8,649 nucleotides of DNA from Aquincola sp. (GCA_029884035.1 JAOUIM010000137.1:1-8649), one strand, 5' to 3'. Numbered from the stretch's first letter, positions 1-6,032 are shown. Notes: generated by a model not told the origin, from the letters alone. Numbers and translations are program-made.

Positions 1-366
1 CTTCTGGTGCTCGGCCTCGTTCGGGAAGCGCTGCAGCAGCAGGCGGTCGCGGCGAACGGCTTCCGCGCGCGCTTCCTTCTCGGCGGCGGCACGGCGGTCG
101 CGGGCCTCCTTCTCGGCGCGCTCGTCGGCCGTCAGGCTGGGCGGCACGATGCGGATCAAGGTGCCGTCGCGCGACAGCACCCGCTGCTCGCGATCCATGC
201 ACTCACCGATCAGGCGGTCGGACGTCAGCATTCGACCGGCGGCGTTGACGCAGGTGAACACCTGGCCCAGGCTGGGCGCCCCCGACTGGGCCGTCGCCAC
301 GCCCGCCCCGGCGAGCAGCAACGCCGGCAGGACCGGAACGGCAAGGCGCAGAGCAGGAATGGTCAT
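1..366 (-). CDS. Secreted DUF4124-like protein, 3' end cut by window edge
   Basis: The first 122 residues of an exported protein of unknown function; the rest lies left of the window. Residues 1-26 form a signal peptide: short basic start (MTIPALRLAV), a Leu/Ala-rich core and a probable cleavage after ATAQ. Next comes a short segment beginning VFTCVNAAGRMLTSDRLIGEC, with two cysteines at about 39 and 56. This resembles the start of DUF4124-type envelope proteins, in which a 'Y/F-x-C-x-D/N-x-x-G' strand is typical. From about residue 79 the chain turns into a highly charged Ala/Glu/Arg helix (ADERAEKEARDRRAAAEKEA), probably a coiled coil. The ATG at 366 was chosen because it starts directly at the signal peptide. 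The ribosome-binding site is weak. The gene starts 27 nt after the pyrE stop on the same strand, so co-transcription is possible. The family call rests on the pattern only. Confidence 0.7.
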   Translation of the reverse strand, partial: MTIPALRLAVPVLPALLLAGAGVATAQSGAPSLGQVFTCVNAAGRMLTSDRLIGECMDREQRVLSRDGTLIRIVPPSLTADERAEKEARDRRAAAEKEARAEAVRRDRLLLQRFPNEAEHQK

Positions 367-393
367 GGCATGGTCCGGTGGTGGGGCGGCGGG

Positions 394-1074
394 TCAGACC
401 CCATATCGATCGCGGTAGGCCTGCACGGCCTGCCGATAGGGCGCGAGCGACCCGTCGCCGCTAACGCGCAGATAGTGCAACAGGTCGACCAGACTCGCAA
501 TTGCACAGACTTTCAGCCCCAGTACGGACGTGATGTACTGCACTGCCGAGATCGGTTGATCCACCCCGCCTTCGGCGCCCTTTTCCTGCCGGTCGAGCGC
601 AATCGCCACCCCTGCCGGCGTGGCGCCGGCGGCGTTGATCAGTGCGATCGATTCGCGCACCGAGGTTCCCGCGGAGACGACATCGTCGACGATCACCACG
701 CGCCCGCGCACCGGCGCGCCGACCAGCGTGCCTCCCTCGCCATGGTCCTTCGCCTCCTTGCGGTTGTAGGCGAACGGGACGTTGCGACCCAGGCGGGCAA
801 GCTCGATCGCCACGGCCGCCGCGAGCGTGATGCCCTTGTAGGCGGGGCCGAACAGCATGTCGAACGCCAGGCCCGAGGCCACCAGGCGGCGTGCATAGAA
901 TTGCGCGACGCGGCCGAGCTTGGCCCCGTCGTCGAAGCCGCCGGCGTTGAAGAAGTACGGCGAGAGTCGACCGGCCTTGGTCTTGAATTCCCCAAAACGC
1001 AACACCCCGGCCTCGACCGCGAACTGCACGAACTCCTGGGCCAGCGCGTCGGTACCTTCCTGTCGCGTCGTCAT
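394..1074 (-). CDS. pyrE: Orotate phosphoribosyltransferase (PyrE)
   Basis: Converts orotate plus PRPP to orotidine 5'-monophosphate in cytoplasmic de novo pyrimidine synthesis. The 226-residue product (E. coli enzyme: 213) has the family landmarks in order: the orotate-binding N-terminus with FKTKAGRLSPYFFNAG (about 30-45), the FGPAYKGI segment (75-82), the mobile catalytic loop RKEAKDHGEGG (105-115) and the PRPP-binding signature VVIVDDVVSAGTS (126-138) with its paired aspartates. No key residue looks missing. The ATG at 1074 is supported by an AAGGA ribosome-binding site 7 nt upstream (1082-1086) and by alignment of the N-terminus with known PyrE. It diverges from the exonuclease III gene with only 27 nt between the start codons and is followed on the same strand by the DUF4124-like gene. 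The call is secure. Confidence 0.97.
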   Translation of the reverse strand: MTTRQEGTDALAQEFVQFAVEAGVLRFGEFKTKAGRLSPYFFNAGGFDDGAKLGRVAQFYARRLVASGLAFDMLFGPAYKGITLAAAVAIELARLGRNVPFAYNRKEAKDHGEGGTLVGAPVRGRVVIVDDVVSAGTSVRESIALINAAGATPAGVAIALDRQEKGAEGGVDQPISAVQYITSVLGLKVCAIASLVDLLHYLRVSGDGSLAPYRQAVQAYRDRYGV

Positions 1075-1081
1075 CGTCGAA

Positions 1082-1097
1082 TCCTTCGCTGCTGGAG
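1082..1097. promoter_or_regulatory. Back-to-back ribosome-binding sites of pyrE and xth
   Basis: The 27-nt gap between the divergent start codons holds both ribosome-binding sites. AAGGA for pyrE is read on the minus strand at 1082-1086, 7 nt from its ATG. GGAG for xth is read on the plus strand at 1094-1097, 4 nt from its ATG. There is no room left for two complete promoters, so at least one must lie inside the opposite gene. Confidence 0.6.
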
Positions 1098-1101
1098 CGA
1101 C

Positions 1102-1887
1102 ATGTTCCGCCTCGTCACGCTCAACCTGAACGGCATCCGCTCGGCTGCGGACAAGGGCTTTATTGCCTGGGCCGAGCAGGCGGGCGCGGATTGTATCGGC
1201 GTGCAGGAGGTCAAGGCGCAGGCCGCCGACGTGGCCGGGCGCTTCGATCATGTGGGCGGCCTGCTCGGGCACTACCACTTCGCGCAGAAGAAGGGCTATT
1301 CCGGCGTCGGCCTGTTCACGAAGAAGGCACCCAGCGACGTGAAGATCGGCTTCGGCGCGCGCGAGTTCGATGCCGAAGGCCGCTGGGTCGAGACGCGTTT
1401 CGACACCGCCCGCAAGAAGTTCAGCGTCATCAGCTGCTACTTCCCCAGCGGCAGTTCGGGCGAGGAGCGGCAGCAGGCCAAGTTCCGCTTCCTCGCTCGG
1501 ATGTACCCGCACCTCGTCAAGCTCCGGGCCGAGCGCGAGTTCATCCTGGTGGGTGACATCAACATCGCGCACAAGGAGATCGATCTCAGGAACTGGAAGG
1601 GCAACCTGAAGAACAGCGGCTTCCTGCCCGAAGAGCGCGCGTGGCTGACCAAGCTGTTCGGCAAGGCCGGCCTGGTGGACGTGTTCCGCACCCTCAACGA
1701 CAAGCCCGATCAGTACACCTGGTGGAGCCAGCGTGGTGCGGCGCGCGCCAAGAATGTGGGCTGGCGGCTGGACTATCACATTGCTACGCCCGCCGTGGCC
1801 GCCAGCGCGAAGCGCGAGCAGATCTACCTCGCCCAGAGGTTCTCCGACCACGCGCCGGTGGTGATCGACTACGGCTGGAAGCTGTAG
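1102..1887 (+). CDS. xth: Exodeoxyribonuclease III (AP endonuclease)
   Basis: DNA-repair enzyme of the exonuclease III / endonuclease-exonuclease-phosphatase fold. It cuts at abasic sites and removes nucleotides 3' to 5'. The 261-residue product carries the catalytic set, aligned by eye with E. coli ExoIII: Asn8 in LNLNGIR, Glu36 in VQEVKA, Tyr113 in YFPSG, Asp152 and Asn154 in GDINIAHKEIDL, Asp224 in WRLDYHIA, and Asp249-His250 in the terminal SDHAPV. The ATG at 1102 has GGAG just upstream and places LNLNGIR at the usual distance. The reading frame stays open far upstream, but that extension lies antisense to pyrE and is rejected. In Pseudomonas the carbon-regulation protein Crc, a relative of ExoIII that lost nuclease residues, sits beside pyrE. 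This protein occupies the same place but keeps the catalytic residues, so an active nuclease is the better reading. It converges on the M48 gene with 5 nt between the stops. Confidence 0.95.
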   Translation: MFRLVTLNLNGIRSAADKGFIAWAEQAGADCIGVQEVKAQAADVAGRFDHVGGLLGHYHFAQKKGYSGVGLFTKKAPSDVKIGFGAREFDAEGRWVETRFDTARKKFSVISCYFPSGSSGEERQQAKFRFLARMYPHLVKLRAEREFILVGDINIAHKEIDLRNWKGNLKNSGFLPEERAWLTKLFGKAGLVDVFRTLNDKPDQYTWWSQRGAARAKNVGWRLDYHIATPAVAASAKREQIYLAQRFSDHAPVVIDYGWKL

Positions 1888-1892
1888 AACCG

Positions 1893-2852
1893 CTACGGCG
1901 CGGCCGGCTTGGCCGGCGGCCCGAAGTGCTTGTCCGGCTTGCCCGCGCGCGTATAGATCGGCGTGACCTTCGGCAACTTCGCCTCGATGTCCCGGATCCG
2001 GGTCTCGCCCGCCGGGTGGGTGGACAGGAACTGAGGCGGCGCGCCCTTGCTGGCGGCCATCATCTTCTGCCACAGCGTCACGCCCGAGGCGGGGTCGTAG
2101 CCGGCGCGTGCTGCGATGTCCAGGCCGACGATATCGGCCTCGGTCTCGTCCTCGCGGCTGAATTTGAGCGTCAGCATTTGCGCGCCCATGCTCAGCGCCG
2201 CATCGCCGACGTTGCCCAGACCGAGCAGCGACGACAGCAGTGACGCGCCCACGCGGGTGGCCGCCGTCTTGCCCATGCGCTCGCGCGCGTGCTCGCGCAG
2301 CGCGTGGGCCATCTCGTGGCCCATGATCATCGCGACCTCGTCGTCGGTGAGCTGCAGCTGCGAGAGGATGCCGAAGTAGAACGCGATCTTGCCGCCCGGC
2401 ATGCAAAACGCGTTGAGGTCCTTGCTGCCCAGCAGGTTCACTTCCCAGCGCCACTGTCTCGCGCGCTCGTTCCAGGTCTGGGCATGCGGGATCAGGCGCT
2501 GTGCGATGAAGCGAAGGCGCTGCACCTGCGGATGGCTGTCGGGTGCCAGCGCGCGTTTCTGGGCGGCCTGCTGCAGCATCTGGGCGTACTGCTGCGCCGC
2601 GGCGGCCTCGACCTGATCGGCAGGCACGAGCTTGGTGAACTTGCTTTCCTTGCCCACGTCGCGGCGAAGGCCCTCGGCGGCGGCATCGGGTTGCGCCCCC
2701 TGCTGGGCCCAAGCGGGAGCACTCGCCACCACGCCGCCGGCCATCAGTAGCCCGGTGAACAGGCGGCGCGAGTGCAGCGCGCAGGCGCAACTCGCACCAT
2801 GCGGCGCTTCTATCGCGGCGTCGGTGCGGAAGTCGGAAACGGAACGGGTCAT
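1893..2852 (-). CDS. Periplasmic M48-family zinc metalloprotease (LoiP/BepA-like)
   Basis: Zinc endopeptidase of family M48; relatives in the periplasm (LoiP, BepA/YfgC) degrade or help assemble outer-membrane proteins. The product is 319 residues. The export signal is at about 28-50: SRRLFTGLLMAGG with a twin arginine (29-30), a hydrophobic core, and probable cleavage after AWA at 49. The mature part holds the zinc motif HEMAH (179-183) in a GHEMAHALREHARER helix, the third-ligand region SREDETEAD (232-240, probable ligand Glu236) and the family STHP motif (277-280) followed by RIRDIEAKLP. The C-terminus is Pro/Lys/Ala-rich. The ATG at 2852 has AGGAG 8 nt upstream (2861-2865) and overlaps the ampG stop as ATGA. 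Translational coupling with ampG is therefore likely, and the pair suggests an envelope or peptidoglycan role. Which M48 subgroup it belongs to cannot be settled here. Confidence 0.93.
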   Translation of the reverse strand: MTRSVSDFRTDAAIEAPHGASCACALHSRRLFTGLLMAGGVVASAPAWAQQGAQPDAAAEGLRRDVGKESKFTKLVPADQVEAAAAQQYAQMLQQAAQKRALAPDSHPQVQRLRFIAQRLIPHAQTWNERARQWRWEVNLLGSKDLNAFCMPGGKIAFYFGILSQLQLTDDEVAMIMGHEMAHALREHARERMGKTAATRVGASLLSSLLGLGNVGDAALSMGAQMLTLKFSREDETEADIVGLDIAARAGYDPASGVTLWQKMMAASKGAPPQFLSTHPAGETRIRDIEAKLPKVTPIYTRAGKPDKHFGPPAKPAAP

Positions 2853-4441
2853 CGGGAAGACTCCTGGGCGGCGTCGAGCGCGCGCACGGGTGCACGCAGC
2901 CACCAGAGCAGCGCCAACGCCGGGAAGGCCATCACGGTGGACACGACGAAGAAGGTGGGCCAGCCGATGCTGTCGGCAAGCACGCCGGCGAGCGGGCCCA
3001 CCCAGACGCGGCCGATCGACGCGAACGCCGACAGCATGGCGAACTGGGTGGCGGTGAAGCGCTGGTTCGTCAGGCTCATCAGGAAGGCCACGAAGGCAGC
3101 CGTGCCCATGCCACCCGAGATGTTCTCGAATGCGACCGCCGCCACGAGCGCGCCGTCCACCGGCGTGGGCGACGTGAGCTGGACGACCACCCAGTCGAAG
3201 GCGGGAATCGTCAGCGCGCCCAGCGTGCCCTTGCCGCCGACCGCGAGCCACCAGAAGGCCATGTTGCTGGCCAGCTGCAGCACGCCGAACAGCATCAGCG
3301 AGCGCCAGAGCCCGAGCCTGAGCATCAGCGCGCCGCCCACCAGTGCGCCGGCGATCGTCAGCCACAGGCCCAGCACCTTGTTTACGACGCCAACCTCGGC
3401 CGGCGTGTAGGCCATCGCCTTGAGCAGGAACGGCGTCATCAGCGAACCGGCGAAGGCGTCGCCCAGCTTGTAGAGCACGATCAGCACGAGGAACGCCGCC
3501 GCACCGCTGTGGCTGAAGTAGTTCGACAGACCCGACAGCAGCGTCTCGAAACGGGCGCGCCGCGCGGCGAAAGCCGCCAGCGGCAGCGTCAGGCCGATCC
3601 CCGCGAGCAGCGAGACGAGGTCGGCCCAACGGCCTTGCAGGGACGCGGGCAGCGAACTGCCTTGCCACAGGGGCGCCATCGCCGCGCGCACGGCCGGCGC
3701 GATCACGCGGTCGGTCACCAGGTATCCGACAGCTACCGCGGCGATCACGGCCGCGAAGCCGACGAGGTCGTTGCGCGGCACGCTCTGCGGCGCCGCCGCC
3801 CCCTTCAGCCGGGGCAGGAGCGTGGCCGACAGCGCCGCGGCGGCAATCATCAGGCCGGCCATGAATCGATAGACCTCGGGCCAGGTCCAGCCGCCACCCT
3901 GCTGCGCATCGGTCCAGATCAGCGCGATGCCGCCGGAAAGAATCATCGCGAGCCGGTAGCCCGCGATGTTCAGCGACGCACCGATGCCGCGCTCGGGTGC
4001 GGGCAGCAGGTCGGTGCGGTAGGCATCGATCACCACGTCCTGCGACGCCGACAGGAACGCCACCGCCACCGCCATCAGCGCGAACGCCTGCGTGGCGCCG
4101 GTGGGCGATACGCCGGCCAGTGCGAACAGCGCTGCGGCGAGTGCGAGCTGAGTGGCCACCAGCCAGCCGCGACGCCGCCCGAGCCAGGGCAGGTCAAAGC
4201 GGTCCATCAGCGGCGCCCACAGGAACTTGAAGGTGTAGGGCAGGCCCACCAGCGACAGGAAGCCGATCGTCGCGACGTCGAGCCCTTCCATCGACAGCCA
4301 CGCCTGCATCGCCTGGCCCGTCAGTGCGAGCGGCAAGCCCGACGCGAAGCCCAGCAGCGCCACCACGATCGCACGGTGCCAGGCCGCAGCGCGGCCCGGC
4401 GGGGCGGGCGGCTCAGCGGCGCTGGAGGGGAAGGCAGGCAC
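2849..4441 (-). CDS. ampG: AmpG-like muropeptide MFS permease
   Basis: Inner-membrane transporter of the major facilitator superfamily. AmpG imports anhydro-muropeptides released from peptidoglycan for recycling; in bacteria with inducible AmpC the same cargo signals beta-lactamase induction. The 530-residue product (E. coli: 491) is strongly hydrophobic with about 12-14 helices. It shows AmpG hallmarks: LGFASGLPLAL (30-40), GLPYTFKFLWAPLMDR (66-81), SASQDVVIDAYRTDLLP (131-147) with ERGIGASLNIAGYRL after it, VGVVNKVLGL (350-359) and ENISGGMGTAAFVAFLMSLTNQRFT near the C-terminus (439-463). The only in-frame start upstream of the first helix is GTG at 4441; the next in-frame codon block upstream ends at the anti-sigma stop. 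The best Shine-Dalgarno match (GGGAGGG, 4458-4464) is 16 nt from this GTG, unusually far. It overlaps the M48 gene by 4 nt and lies 69 nt after the anti-sigma gene. Confidence 0.93.
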   Translation of the reverse strand: MPAFPSSAAEPPAPPGRAAAWHRAIVVALLGFASGLPLALTGQAMQAWLSMEGLDVATIGFLSLVGLPYTFKFLWAPLMDRFDLPWLGRRRGWLVATQLALAAALFALAGVSPTGATQAFALMAVAVAFLSASQDVVIDAYRTDLLPAPERGIGASLNIAGYRLAMILSGGIALIWTDAQQGGGWTWPEVYRFMAGLMIAAAALSATLLPRLKGAAAPQSVPRNDLVGFAAVIAAVAVGYLVTDRVIAPAVRAAMAPLWQGSSLPASLQGRWADLVSLLAGIGLTLPLAAFAARRARFETLLSGLSNYFSHSGAAAFLVLIVLYKLGDAFAGSLMTPFLLKAMAYTPAEVGVVNKVLGLWLTIAGALVGGALMLRLGLWRSLMLFGVLQLASNMAFWWLAVGGKGTLGALTIPAFDWVVVQLTSPTPVDGALVAAVAFENISGGMGTAAFVAFLMSLTNQRFTATQFAMLSAFASIGRVWVGPLAGVLADSIGWPTFFVVSTVMAFPALALLWWLRAPVRALDAAQESSR

Positions 4442-4491
4442 CGGGCATTCTAGGCAGCCCTCCCGAGCGGTCCGCCGTCGCCTGGTGCGAT

Positions 4492-4507
4492 GCGCCCATG
4501 TGGGCGC
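4492..4507 (-). terminator. GC-rich palindrome after the anti-sigma gene
   Basis: A perfect inverted repeat with 7-nt arms (GCGCCCA / TGGGCGC) and a 2-nt centre begins 3 nt after the anti-sigma stop and about 50 nt before the ampG start. No run of T follows on the minus strand, so it is at best a weak or Rho-assisted terminator. It could equally be an mRNA 3'-end stabiliser or an operator for ampG. Confidence 0.3.
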
Positions 4508-4510
4508 CGA

Positions 4511-5326
4511 TCAGCGCGGCGGCGCCGTGCCGGCAGCCTCTGCCTGCTCGTGCTGCTTGTAGACCGATTGCGCCAACGCGAGGAGCCGCTCCTTGGGCAA
4601 GGCACCGACCAGCGCACAGCCGATGCCCGGCTCGACCCAGTAGAACAGGCCGAGATCACCCTGACGCACGTAGCGGAACGTCGTGGGCGCGTCGACATCG
4701 GGCTTGCGCAGGTAGACCGTCACGCGTTCCTTGGTCTGTGCGTTCTCGTACATGAGTTGCGCGCTCTTGCCGCCGGCATCGGGCAACAGGCGCCCACCCA
4801 TCAGGTCGAAACCTTCGTCACGAAGGTCGAACAGCTTGACCGGCAGGTCGGTGCGTCGGGTGAGCCAGCGCGCCAGGTGCTCTTCCTGCGCGCGGACCTC
4901 GACCGGGTGGCGCGGTTCGGGTGTGAACACGCTGTGCGCATAGACGGCGCGCTGCACCCAGCCCGCAGGCGTGCCGGCCTGCGCTGTCACCAGCTGCCGG
5001 CCCTGCCACTGCCAGGTCAGCGCCGAGCCGGCCACGCCGCCCAGCACGAGCAGGCCGGCGACGGCGGCAGCGCGCAGCCAGGGACCTTCGCTGCGTTGAC
5101 GCCGCACGGCGCTCAGCAGCCGTTCGGGCACCGGCTCGGTGAGCACGCCCTCCAGGCGCGCACGCAGTGCGTCGCGGTCGGCGGCCAGCAGGCGCAGCCG
5201 TGCGGCGGCCTCCGGTCGATCACGAAGGATGCTGTCGACACGCGAATGGTTGTCGACGTCGAGCTCGCCGTCGAGCCAGGCCGAAAGGTCGGTGTCCGTG
5301 AAATCAGGATGGTCAGTTTGGCTCAT
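4511..5326 (-). CDS. Membrane anti-sigma factor (partner of the adjacent ECF sigma)
   Basis: Predicted single-pass inner-membrane protein that would hold the neighbouring ECF sigma factor inactive until an envelope signal arrives (COG5662-type). The product is 271 residues. The cytoplasmic domain (1-82) begins FTDTDLSAWLDGELD, the usual opening of such proteins, and is charged and helical. One membrane helix spans about 84-104 (LRAAAVAGLLVLGGVAGSAL). The periplasmic domain (105-271) contains AHSVFTPEPRHPVEV (130-144), GFDLMGGRLLPDAGG (172-186) and GLFYWVEPGIGCALVG (226-241), a pattern I associate with ECF-linked anti-sigma factors. The zinc-binding His-x3-Cys-x2-Cys motif is absent; the only cysteine is in the periplasmic part. 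The ATG at 5326 is preferred over an in-frame TTG at 5350 because it starts next to the conserved domain and sits in TGA-C-ATG. There is no strong ribosome-binding site, consistent with translational coupling. No regulation experiment can be inferred from sequence alone. Confidence 0.88.
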   Translation of the reverse strand: MSQTDHPDFTDTDLSAWLDGELDVDNHSRVDSILRDRPEAAARLRLLAADRDALRARLEGVLTEPVPERLLSAVRRQRSEGPWLRAAAVAGLLVLGGVAGSALTWQWQGRQLVTAQAGTPAGWVQRAVYAHSVFTPEPRHPVEVRAQEEHLARWLTRRTDLPVKLFDLRDEGFDLMGGRLLPDAGGKSAQLMYENAQTKERVTVYLRKPDVDAPTTFRYVRQGDLGLFYWVEPGIGCALVGALPKERLLALAQSVYKQHEQAEAAGTAPPR

Positions 5327-5327
5327 G

Positions 5328-5408
5328 TCAGTTCTGCCCGGCCAGGCCAAGGGCTGTCGACGTGCCCGACGGGGGCGACGTGTGCATGGAGCTTGGCGGC
5401 CGATTCAT
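5328..5408 (-). CDS. Candidate 26-residue small ORF linking sigma and anti-sigma
   Basis: An ATG lies one nucleotide after the sigma stop and opens a 26-codon frame that ends with TGA one nucleotide before the anti-sigma ATG. Both junctions read TGA-C-ATG. The peptide would be rich in Ser, Pro, Thr and Gly, starting MNRPPSSMHTS and ending LGLAGQN, with no membrane helix and no family I recognise. Most third codon positions are G or C, but so is the surrounding DNA. There is no good ribosome-binding site in front, so translation would depend on ribosomes that have just finished the sigma gene. It may encode a functional peptide, act only as a translational relay, or be chance. Confidence 0.3.
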   Translation of the reverse strand: MNRPPSSMHTSPPSGTSTALGLAGQN

Positions 5409-5409
5409 G

Positions 5410-5943
5410 TCAGACCACGCGGCGCAATCCGGGCCGGCCGGCCGCTCGCGAGCCGCTGCCGTCGAGCCAGGCCCGCAGGGCCGCGCGCGCGCGGCTCACG
5501 CGCGACATCACCGTGCCCTCCGGCACCTGCAAGACTTCGGCGGCTTCCGCGTAGCTCAGCTGTTCCACCGCCACCAGCATCATCGCGCTGCGTTGGTCGG
5601 GCGTCAGCCGCGCCAGTGCCGCCACCAGATCGATCTGCAGTCCCACATCGGGCTCGTGGCTGCGCTCCCGGTCCATGGCCTCGGTCAGACGTTCGGGCGC
5701 GATCACGTCGAGGTGGCGGTCGCGCCGCAGCGCATCGAGCCACGCGTTGTGCGCTATGGCCAGCAGCCACAGCACCAAGTCGCGCCGCGGGTCGAACTGG
5801 CGCCAGTGCACGAGCGCGCGCTCGAGCGCGCTCTGCACGATGTCGTCGGCCGCCGAGGTGTCGAACACCAGGGAACGCGCATAGCGGCGCAAGCGCGGAA
5901 TCGCGCCGAGGAGTTGTTCGCGGAAGGCAGCGGGGGCGGTCAT
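5410..5943 (-). CDS. ECF-type RNA polymerase sigma factor
   Basis: Alternative sigma factor of the extracytoplasmic-function group, directing RNA polymerase to a small set of promoters. The product is 177 residues, typical for the group. Region 2 covers about 11-75, with RLRRYARSLVFDTSAADDIVQSALERAL and the DNA-melting/-10 helix LVLWLLAIAHNAWLDALRR. A linker runs from about 76 to 105. Region 4 covers about 106-160: LTPDQRSAMML, the helix-turn-helix LSYAEAAEVLQVPEGTVMSRVSRAR and LRAWL. A basic tail of 17 residues follows. By style it resembles proteobacterial ECF26-like sigma factors, but the subgroup is not certain. The ATG at 5943 is the natural start at the family N-terminus; the ribosome-binding site is weak (GAG at -8). 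The anti-sigma gene follows 83 nt downstream on the same strand, and a candidate ECF promoter lies 17 nt upstream of the ATG, consistent with autoregulation. Confidence 0.95.
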   Translation of the reverse strand: MTAPAAFREQLLGAIPRLRRYARSLVFDTSAADDIVQSALERALVHWRQFDPRRDLVLWLLAIAHNAWLDALRRDRHLDVIAPERLTEAMDRERSHEPDVGLQIDLVAALARLTPDQRSAMMLVAVEQLSYAEAAEVLQVPEGTVMSRVSRARAALRAWLDGSGSRAAGRPGLRRVV

Positions 5944-5959
5944 CGGATGCTCACACGGG

Positions 5960-5986
5960 ATACGCGCGGCGGGCCCTGATTATTCC
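5960..5986 (-). promoter_or_regulatory. Candidate ECF-type promoter of the sigma gene
   Basis: On the minus strand GGAAT (5982-5986) is followed after exactly 17 nt by CGTA (5961-5964), with a further T at 5960. ECF sigma factors commonly recognise a GGAA(C/T) -35 element and a CGT(A/T) -10 element at 16-17 nt spacing, and commonly drive their own operon. Transcription would begin about 10 nt before the sigma ATG, giving a very short leader. I saw no second GGAATAA element in the other intergenic gaps of the window. Confidence 0.5.
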
Positions 5987-6016
5987 GGTCACGGCGGGAA
6001 GATGTCGCGCTTGCTG

Positions 6017-6032
6017 GCCCCAGACCTGGGGC
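6017..6032 (-). terminator. GC-rich palindrome after the second binding-protein gene
   Basis: A perfect inverted repeat with 7-nt arms (GCCCCAG / CTGGGGC) and a 2-nt centre begins 9 nt after the stop of the substrate-binding protein gene and lies upstream of the candidate sigma promoter. No T-run follows. A weak terminator separating the transport genes from the sigma operon is the likeliest role. Confidence 0.35.

Noticed and set aside
367..371. ATG at 371 as an alternative start for the DUF4124-like protein
   Set aside because: It is out of frame and meets a stop after two codons.
7..1101. Upstream extension of the exonuclease III frame by about 365 codons
   Set aside because: The extension is antisense to pyrE and the DUF4124-like gene. 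ExoIII homologs start at MFRLVTLNLNGIR, where a ribosome-binding site is present.
1903..1917. Hairpin GCCGGC-TTG-GCCGGC shortly after the exonuclease stop
   Set aside because: It lies in the Pro/Ala-rich coding end of the M48 gene, has only 6-bp arms and no T-run; it is probably a codon-composition effect, although weak termination of xth cannot be excluded.
1075..2895. Long minus-strand frame continuing upstream of pyrE
   Set aside because: It is antisense to the exonuclease gene and out of frame with the M48 gene. PyrE has a clear own start with AAGGA.
2853..3668. Minus-strand frame extending the M48 protein upstream
   Set aside because: It overlaps ampG in another frame and encodes low-complexity Arg/Ala-rich sequence. 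The M48 start at 2852 is well supported.
5327..5350. TTG start adding eight residues to the anti-sigma factor
   Set aside because: TTG is rare, no ribosome-binding site fits, and the conserved domain begins right after the ATG at 5326.
5362..5979. 205-codon plus-strand frame
   Set aside because: It is antisense to the sigma gene and its leader, has His/Gln/Arg-rich composition and matches no family.
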